From contig JBIICI010000033.1 in the NCBI GenBank assembly GCA_044238935.1, positions 1-9,561 of the forward strand: 9,561 bases of DNA. Reading direction: 5' to 3'. This document shows, one piece after another, positions 4,982 through 9,561 of the stretch. Made by a program: the position numbers and the translations under genes. The notes beneath the pieces are model-generated. The model made no database searches. It was given only the letters and a program-made list of their open reading frames with translations, and was not told the DNA's origin. Every line of letters starts with the position of its first letter. The first letter of the stretch is position 1. Source of the stretch: JBIICI01 sp044238935. GTDB lineage: Bacteria > Pseudomonadota > Alphaproteobacteria > Micavibrionales > Micavibrionaceae.

Positions 4982-7819
4982 ATGACAAAACGCATGTTAA
5001 TTGATGCAACCCATGATGAAGAAATCCGCGTCGCGGTCATTGATGGGAATAGATTAGAAGAATTCGATTATGAAAGTGCTGTGCGTAAGCAGCTAAAAGG
5101 CAATGTTTTTTTAGCAAAAGTCACGCGTGTTGAGCCATCTTTGCAGGCCGCCTTTGTTGATTTTGGCGGTAACCGCCACGGTTTTTTACCTTTCTCAGAA
5201 ATTCATCCTGATTATTACCGGATTCCAATCGCGGATCGTGAGGCGTTAATCGCTGAAGAAGAAGCCTATATGAAAGCCCAAGAGGCATTGTTAGAGGCAG
5301 AAGAGCGCGAAGAAGAAGAAAAAGAGCTGCGCCGTCTCAATCAACAATCCCGTCGTAAATCCGATGGAAATCAAGATGATGAAGAAGGGCGTGGCGTTGA
5401 GGCGGATTTAGAGCATTCAAAAATTGATACATTAAGAGGGTTCTCGCCTGATGATGTTGAGCATGATGATTTCATGAGCTCTTTTGAGGATGCCATTATA
5501 TCTGAGCTTGCCTCCGCGGCTGTTGATCTTGATGATACGGCTGCACAAGACGATAAAGCTGTATCAAAGCGCACACGTCGTCCTGCACGATCTGTGAAAA
5601 AACAAGCCGTTAAGAAAAATGATGTAACGGATGAGGCTGCTATTGTTGCAATCCCTGATCCTGCCGAAGAATCAGAAGAAAAGCCCAAGGCAAAGCGTGG
5701 TCGCAAGCCAAAAGCGATCCCAACATCACAGGCGGCATCGATTGATCATTCTGTTATTCGTGAAAAAGCAGATGATGACGATTTAGACGATCTTGATGAT
5801 TCGGATTTTGATGATTCAGATGGCTTGAATGATGAAACCACTGATGGCGTTGAAGTAAATGAAGGTGATGCTGAAAATACACAAGCTGAGCGCCCCGCGG
5901 CACGCCGTAGCCGCCGCAGCCGTAATGGCCGCCAAAACAATAATAACAGCAGCAATCATGGTGATGATCATGCATCGCTAAAACCCCCAAGCATTCGGAA
6001 GCGTTATAAGATCCAAGAAGTGATCAAGCGCGGTCAAATTATGTTGATTCAGGTTTCAAAAGAAGAGCGTGGGAATAAGGGCGCGGCGGTTACTTCTTAT
6101 TTATCCTTACCGGGGCGTTATTGTGTGTTGATGCCAAACAGCACGCGTGGTGGTGGGGTCAGTCGCAAGATTGCGTCTTATAATGATCGTAAACGCATGC
6201 GTGAGATTTTGAAAGATTTGCAGATTCCTGATGGAATGTCTGTGATCCTGCGTACAGCGGGTCTGTCACGATCAAAAGCAGAAATTAAGCGTGATTTAGA
6301 ATATCTGATTCGTTTATGGGATAATATCCGCAGCAAAACATTGGCATCAACTGCCCCTGCTTTGATTAATGAAGAGGGGAATTTGGAGCATCGCGCCATT
6401 CGTGATTTATACACACGCGATATCGAAGATGTCTATGTTGCTGGCGAAGAGGCCTATAAGCATGTCAAGGAATTCATGAAGATTCTAATTCCTTCCCATG
6501 CTAAAAAGGTTAAAGAATATCACGATGCTCATATCCCTTTATTCCATCGTTATCAGATTGAAAATCAGATCATGGAAATGAACAGCCCCGTGGCGAATTT
6601 GAAATCAGGTGGATATTTGGTCATTAACCAAACCGAAGCCTTGGTTGCCGTTGACGTAAACTCAGGCCGTTCTACACGCGAACGCCATATTGATGACACC
6701 GCCTTGCGTACAAATCTGGAGGCCGCAGACGAAGTCGCGCGTCAATTAAGATTGCGTGATTTGGGCGGATTGGTTGTTATCGACTTTATTGATATGGAAG
6801 ATTTTCGACATAATGCAAAGGTTGAACGTCGCTTGCGGGATGCCCTCAGCAAAGATCGCGCCCGTATTCAGGTTGGACGGATCTCAAATTTTGGTCTGTT
6901 GGAATTGTCGCGTCAGCGTTTAAACCCCAGCTTAACAGAGGCGCAATATGAAGTTTGTCATCATTGTGCTGGCACAGGAACATTGCGCACGCCTGACTCG
7001 GCGGCGATTATGATCTTGCGCTCTTTGATCGAAGAGGGAATCAAAGGACGTGCATCTGAGGTGAAAATTTCAATTCATCCCGATGTTGCAGCCTATATCC
7101 TCAACTATAAGCGCGATATGCTAAGCGATATTGAAAAACGCTATGCTATGCGTGTGTATATTCATGCCGATGAAACACAGCAACGTGCTACTTATTTGAT
7201 TGATGTTTTGGCAACGCAAATTGCAGGGCAAGGCGCAGCCAATGATGTTGCAATTAAAAAACGCATCGACGCCGTCACTGTGGAGGCTCAAGATCTTGAT
7301 GACGATTTAGAAGATGAGGATGAATCCCAAGATACGCAGCAAAGATCACAATCTGAGCAGGGCGGTGATGAATCACAGGGGGAAAATGTCCGTCGTCGTC
7401 GTAATCGCCGCCGTAATGGTCGCCGCAATAACCGTGACCGTGCCCCTAATCAGGCTGAAACTTTGGCAGAAGGCGTGGAAGCGCGTGATGAAAACGACTC
7501 TTTAACGCAGGATGATTCTGTATCCGCTGTGATGGATGCAGAGAGCCCAAGTGATAAGCGTCCGTCAAAACGGAGAAATAATAATCGTCGTCAAAATTCT
7601 TCAAAACCCCAAATTCAGCCAGAGGTCGAAAGTACACCGATTAAAATCGAAATTACTGCGAAACCAGTGACGGAACCTCAGATTGTTTTTAAGTCAGAAG
7701 TGAGAGCCGCCCCTGTTGTTGAGGCGACGATTGCATCTGCACCAACGATAGAATCGTCTTCTCAATCATCAGAAGCCCCAAAGAACCGTAAGGGGTGGTG
7801 GAAAAAATTGATTGAATGA
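4982..7819 (+). CDS. rne: Ribonuclease E, degradosome scaffold
   Basis: A 945-residue endoribonuclease for mRNA decay and rRNA/tRNA processing. The S1 RNA-binding domain starts at about residue 36 and resumes at about 338-385. The roughly 250-residue insertion between is predicted helical and Glu-rich at 85-120, then alternates acidic and Arg/Lys stretches, a known alphaproteobacterial trait. The catalytic core keeps both magnesium aspartates, Asp558 (AVDVNSG) and Asp601 (VIDFIDM), matching E. coli Asp303 and Asp346. It also keeps the zinc-link cysteines Cys659 and Cys662 (CHHCAGTG). After about 760 the tail is disordered and charged, with Arg-rich RNA-binding stretches at 804-820 and 862-871. 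It ends RKGWWKKLIE; a C-terminal GWW is the PNPase-binding motif described for Caulobacter RNase E. The long tail argues for RNase E over RNase G. The ATG has AGGA 7 bases upstream, inside a hairpin. Confidence 0.97.
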   Translation: MTKRMLIDATHDEEIRVAVIDGNRLEEFDYESAVRKQLKGNVFLAKVTRVEPSLQAAFVDFGGNRHGFLPFSEIHPDYYRIPIADREALIAEEEAYMKAQEALLEAEEREEEEKELRRLNQQSRRKSDGNQDDEEGRGVEADLEHSKIDTLRGFSPDDVEHDDFMSSFEDAIISELASAAVDLDDTAAQDDKAVSKRTRRPARSVKKQAVKKNDVTDEAAIVAIPDPAEESEEKPKAKRGRKPKAIPTSQAASIDHSVIREKADDDDLDDLDDSDFDDSDGLNDETTDGVEVNEGDAENTQAERPAARRSRRSRNGRQNNNNSSNHGDDHASLKPPSIRKRYKIQEVIKRGQIMLIQVSKEERGNKGAAVTSYLSLPGRYCVLMPNSTRGGGVSRKIASYNDRKRMREILKDLQIPDGMSVILRTAGLSRSKAEIKRDLEYLIRLWDNIRSKTLASTAPALINEEGNLEHRAIRDLYTRDIEDVYVAGEEAYKHVKEFMKILIPSHAKKVKEYHDAHIPLFHRYQIENQIMEMNSPVANLKSGGYLVINQTEALVAVDVNSGRSTRERHIDDTALRTNLEAADEVARQLRLRDLGGLVVIDFIDMEDFRHNAKVERRLRDALSKDRARIQVGRISNFGLLELSRQRLNPSLTEAQYEVCHHCAGTGTLRTPDSAAIMILRSLIEEGIKGRASEVKISIHPDVAAYILNYKRDMLSDIEKRYAMRVYIHADETQQRATYLIDVLATQIAGQGAANDVAIKKRIDAVTVEAQDLDDDLEDEDESQDTQQRSQSEQGGDESQGENVRRRRNRRRNGRRNNRDRAPNQAETLAEGVEARDENDSLTQDDSVSAVMDAESPSDKRPSKRRNNNRRQNSSKPQIQPEVESTPIKIEITAKPVTEPQIVFKSEVRAAPVVEATIASAPTIESSSQSSEAPKNRKGWWKKLIE

Positions 7820-7824
7820 AGATT

Positions 7825-7850
7825 ATAAAAATATTTTTTAATATTTTTAT
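7825..7850. repeat. AT-only inverted repeat after rne
   Basis: ATAAAAATATT (7825-7835) and AATATTTTTAT (7840-7850) form a perfect 11-base stem with a TTTT loop, five bases after the rne stop. It has no GC pair, so it is at best a weak terminator. It may instead be a 3' stabilising stem or permit partial read-through into rsh. Confidence 0.5.
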
Positions 7851-7862
7851 GGTGTATTTGAC

Positions 7863-7877
7863 GATATGATCCATATC
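7863..7877. repeat. Short palindrome upstream of rsh
   Basis: GATATG-ATC-CATATC is a perfect six-base inverted repeat with a three-base centre, overlapping the end of a TTGACG hexamer (7858-7863). It could be an operator at an rsh promoter, but no good -10 is found at the expected distance. Confidence 0.3.
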
Positions 7878-7927
7878 TTAGACAGCAGCATTGATTCTTC
7901 GTCTGTCTATTTCGTAATAAGGGGCTT

Positions 7928-9561
7928 ATGACTGATACCTCTAAAAATGATAATGATGTTCTTATCCCCGCACCTATGGTTGAGGGGGTAGATTATCAGG
8001 TTATTTCTGCCGCTGAATTAACGCAGCGTGTGGCGGCGTATCGCCCTGATGCCGAAGATCTGCCCATGATTGCGCGTGCCTATGAATTTGCAAAATTAAA
8101 ACATGCAGGGCAAACGCGGTCATCGGGGGAGCCTTATTATACACATCCTGTCGAAGTGTCTTTATTATTAGTCGATATGAAAATGGATGTTGCAACCATT
8201 TGCACCGCTATTTTACATGATACGATTGAGGATACCGATGCGACGTTTGAGGAAGTCTCGCGCGTCTTCAGCGAAGAAATTGCAACCTTGGTCAACGGCG
8301 TCAGCAAGCTAACCAAGATTGAAAGCCAAACAGTTGAGGGCAAACAAGCCGAAAATTTCCGTAAATTGGTACTGGCAATTTCGGAGGATATTCGGGTTTT
8401 GTTGGTCAAATTGGCGGATCGCTTGCATAATATGCGTACCTTACAGCATCTAAAAAAACCCGACAAACGCCGCCGCATTGCGCGTGAAACGCTGGATATT
8501 TATGCCCCCTTGGCGGAGCGTATCGGATTACACCGTGTCAAAGAAGAGCTGGAAGATTTAGCCTTTTCCTATCTAAACCCAGAAGCAAGAGAGAGCATCG
8601 GCAACCGTCTGTCTTTCCTGAGGGAGGAGGGGTCAGGGATCGTTCAATCCATCATCAAAGATTTGGAAAAATTGCTGAAAGAAACACATGTTGTTGCCGA
8701 GGTCACAGGGCGTGAAAAAACGCGCTATTCCATTTGGAAAAAAATGCAGCACAAAAATGTAACGTTTGAGCAGTTATCCGATATTATGGCATTCCGCGTC
8801 GTGGTGGATAATCTGGAGCAATGTTATATGGTGCTGGGGATTATTCATTCCCATTTTCCGACTGTGCCGGGGCGGTTTAAAGATTATATTTCGACGCCGA
8901 AATCGAATGGCTATCGCTCCATTCACACAACCGTCATTGGTCCTGAAAAACAGCGGATTGAGGTACAAATTCGTACCCATGATATGCACGAGGAGGCGGA
9001 TTTAGGCGTTGCCGCGCATTGGTCATATAAGGGTGGACGCAAAAAAGCCGATGTCAATGAAGCGCGAAAATATCGTTGGTTGCGTGATTTGATGGATATT
9101 ATGGATCAGGCGCAAAGACCTGAAGAATTTTTGGAAAACACCAAGCTGGAATTATTTCAGGATCAGGTTTATGTATTTACCCCCAAAGGCGATTTAATTG
9201 AGCTGCCCACAGGGGCAACATCTGTTGATTTTGCCTATGCGATTCACTCAAAAGTAGGGGATCGTTGCGTGGGGGCAAAGATCAACGGACGCATTGCACC
9301 GCTGAACACGCGCCTGAAAAATGGGGATCAGGTCGATATTGTGACCTCTAAAAACCAAAACCCGTCCCCCACATGGGAACGATTTGTGGTCACAGGAAAG
9401 GCAAAATCACATATTCGTCGTTATGTGCGCCAACAGCAGCGCGATGAATATGTGAATTTAGGGCGCGCCATGTTACAGCGTTATTTCAAGCAAGAAGGCT
9501 ATGATTACAATGAAAAAGCCCTAAACAACATCAGCAGCCAATTCGTGCAATGTGATGAGGG
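7928..9561 (+). CDS. rsh: Bifunctional (p)ppGpp synthetase/hydrolase (Rel/SpoT), 3' end cut
   Basis: Stringent-response enzyme that makes pppGpp/ppGpp from ATP and GTP/GDP and hydrolyses it. The window holds 544 full codons of an expected roughly 700-740. The hydrolase HD domain is intact: His73 (YTHPVEV), His97-Asp98 and Glu101-Asp102 (LHDTIED), and Asp164 (KLADRLHN). The synthetase domain has GREKTRYSIWKKM (261-273), DIMAFRVV (285-292), RFKDYISTPKSNGYRSIH (316-333) and EVQIRT (345-350; catalytic Glu345). RFKD is the RxKD signature of bifunctional enzymes, unlike the ExDD of RelA. The TGS domain spans about 410-473 (VYVFTPKG to VDIVTS). The missing end should carry the C-terminal regulatory domains, usually including ACT. 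The first ATG is chosen because AAGGGG precedes it, though by only 3 bases. It gives about 20 residues more than typical alphaproteobacterial Rsh; ATG at 7976 is the alternative, without a Shine-Dalgarno. Confidence 0.96.
   Translation, partial: MTDTSKNDNDVLIPAPMVEGVDYQVISAAELTQRVAAYRPDAEDLPMIARAYEFAKLKHAGQTRSSGEPYYTHPVEVSLLLVDMKMDVATICTAILHDTIEDTDATFEEVSRVFSEEIATLVNGVSKLTKIESQTVEGKQAENFRKLVLAISEDIRVLLVKLADRLHNMRTLQHLKKPDKRRRIARETLDIYAPLAERIGLHRVKEELEDLAFSYLNPEARESIGNRLSFLREEGSGIVQSIIKDLEKLLKETHVVAEVTGREKTRYSIWKKMQHKNVTFEQLSDIMAFRVVVDNLEQCYMVLGIIHSHFPTVPGRFKDYISTPKSNGYRSIHTTVIGPEKQRIEVQIRTHDMHEEADLGVAAHWSYKGGRKKADVNEARKYRWLRDLMDIMDQAQRPEEFLENTKLELFQDQVYVFTPKGDLIELPTGATSVDFAYAIHSKVGDRCVGAKINGRIAPLNTRLKNGDQVDIVTSKNQNPSPTWERFVVTGKAKSHIRRYVRQQQRDEYVNLGRAMLQRYFKQEGYDYNEKALNNISSQFVQCDE

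Noticed and set aside
5371..6414. Minus-strand frames opposite the rne insertion
   Set aside because: They arise from the GAT/GAA- and CGT-rich repetitive coding of the charged insertion and give low-complexity Ser/Arg/His peptides.
1502..7330. Octamer AATCCCAA or its complement at 1502, 1539, 2771 and 7323
   Set aside because: Four copies are slightly more than expected, but they sit in unrelated contexts (two in one hairpin, one beside a terminator, one inside rne), so no common role is supported.
8001..8989. Open frames on both strands inside rsh
   Set aside because: They lie within the rsh coding region, which has intact HD, synthetase and TGS motifs; they are shadows.
1..9561. CRISPR array, tRNA/rRNA genes, transposase or integrase, toxin-antitoxin pair
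   Set aside because: Scanned by eye on both strands; no regular repeat-spacer pattern, cloverleaf, rRNA-like sequence or mobile-element protein was found.

Overview
The window looks like chromosomal DNA of an alphaproteobacterium of moderate to low GC. The main evidence is the RNase E: its S1 domain is split by a long charged insertion and it ends in a Gly-Trp-Trp motif, both known from alphaproteobacterial RNase E. The divergent amidase/rne pair and the single Rel/SpoT-type (Rsh) protein fit this. The genus cannot be read from the sequence; this is inference from protein style, not a database result.

Layout. The left half is on the minus strand. It holds pyruvate kinase (pyk, missing only its last codons at the window edge), a 242-base gap, an orphan AT-rich EgtD-like SAM methyltransferase, a strong rho-independent terminator, a 58-residue lipoprotein gene, an AT-rich gap, and a periplasmic N-acetylmuramoyl-L-alanine amidase (amiC). 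A 497-base divergent region separates amiC from the plus-strand genes: rne (RNase E, 945 residues) and rsh (bifunctional (p)ppGpp synthetase/hydrolase, cut by the right edge). The rne leader has several inverted repeats, one of which pairs with the rne ribosome binding site.

Function. Most of the window is housekeeping: glycolysis (pyk), septal peptidoglycan splitting (amiC), RNA decay (rne) and stringent response (rsh). The accessory part is the methyltransferase plus lipoprotein block at about 1.67-3.01 kb, between core genes. The methyltransferase is clearly AT-richer than pyk and has no EgtB-like partner here.

I did not find a convincing new multi-gene system. The observations most worth following are the unassigned small lipoprotein, the orphan methyltransferase with a diverged substrate pocket, the hairpin over the rne start (a candidate autoregulatory element), and an 8-C homopolymer in amiC just before the catalytic domain. 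No rRNA, tRNA, CRISPR, insertion sequence or phage gene was seen.
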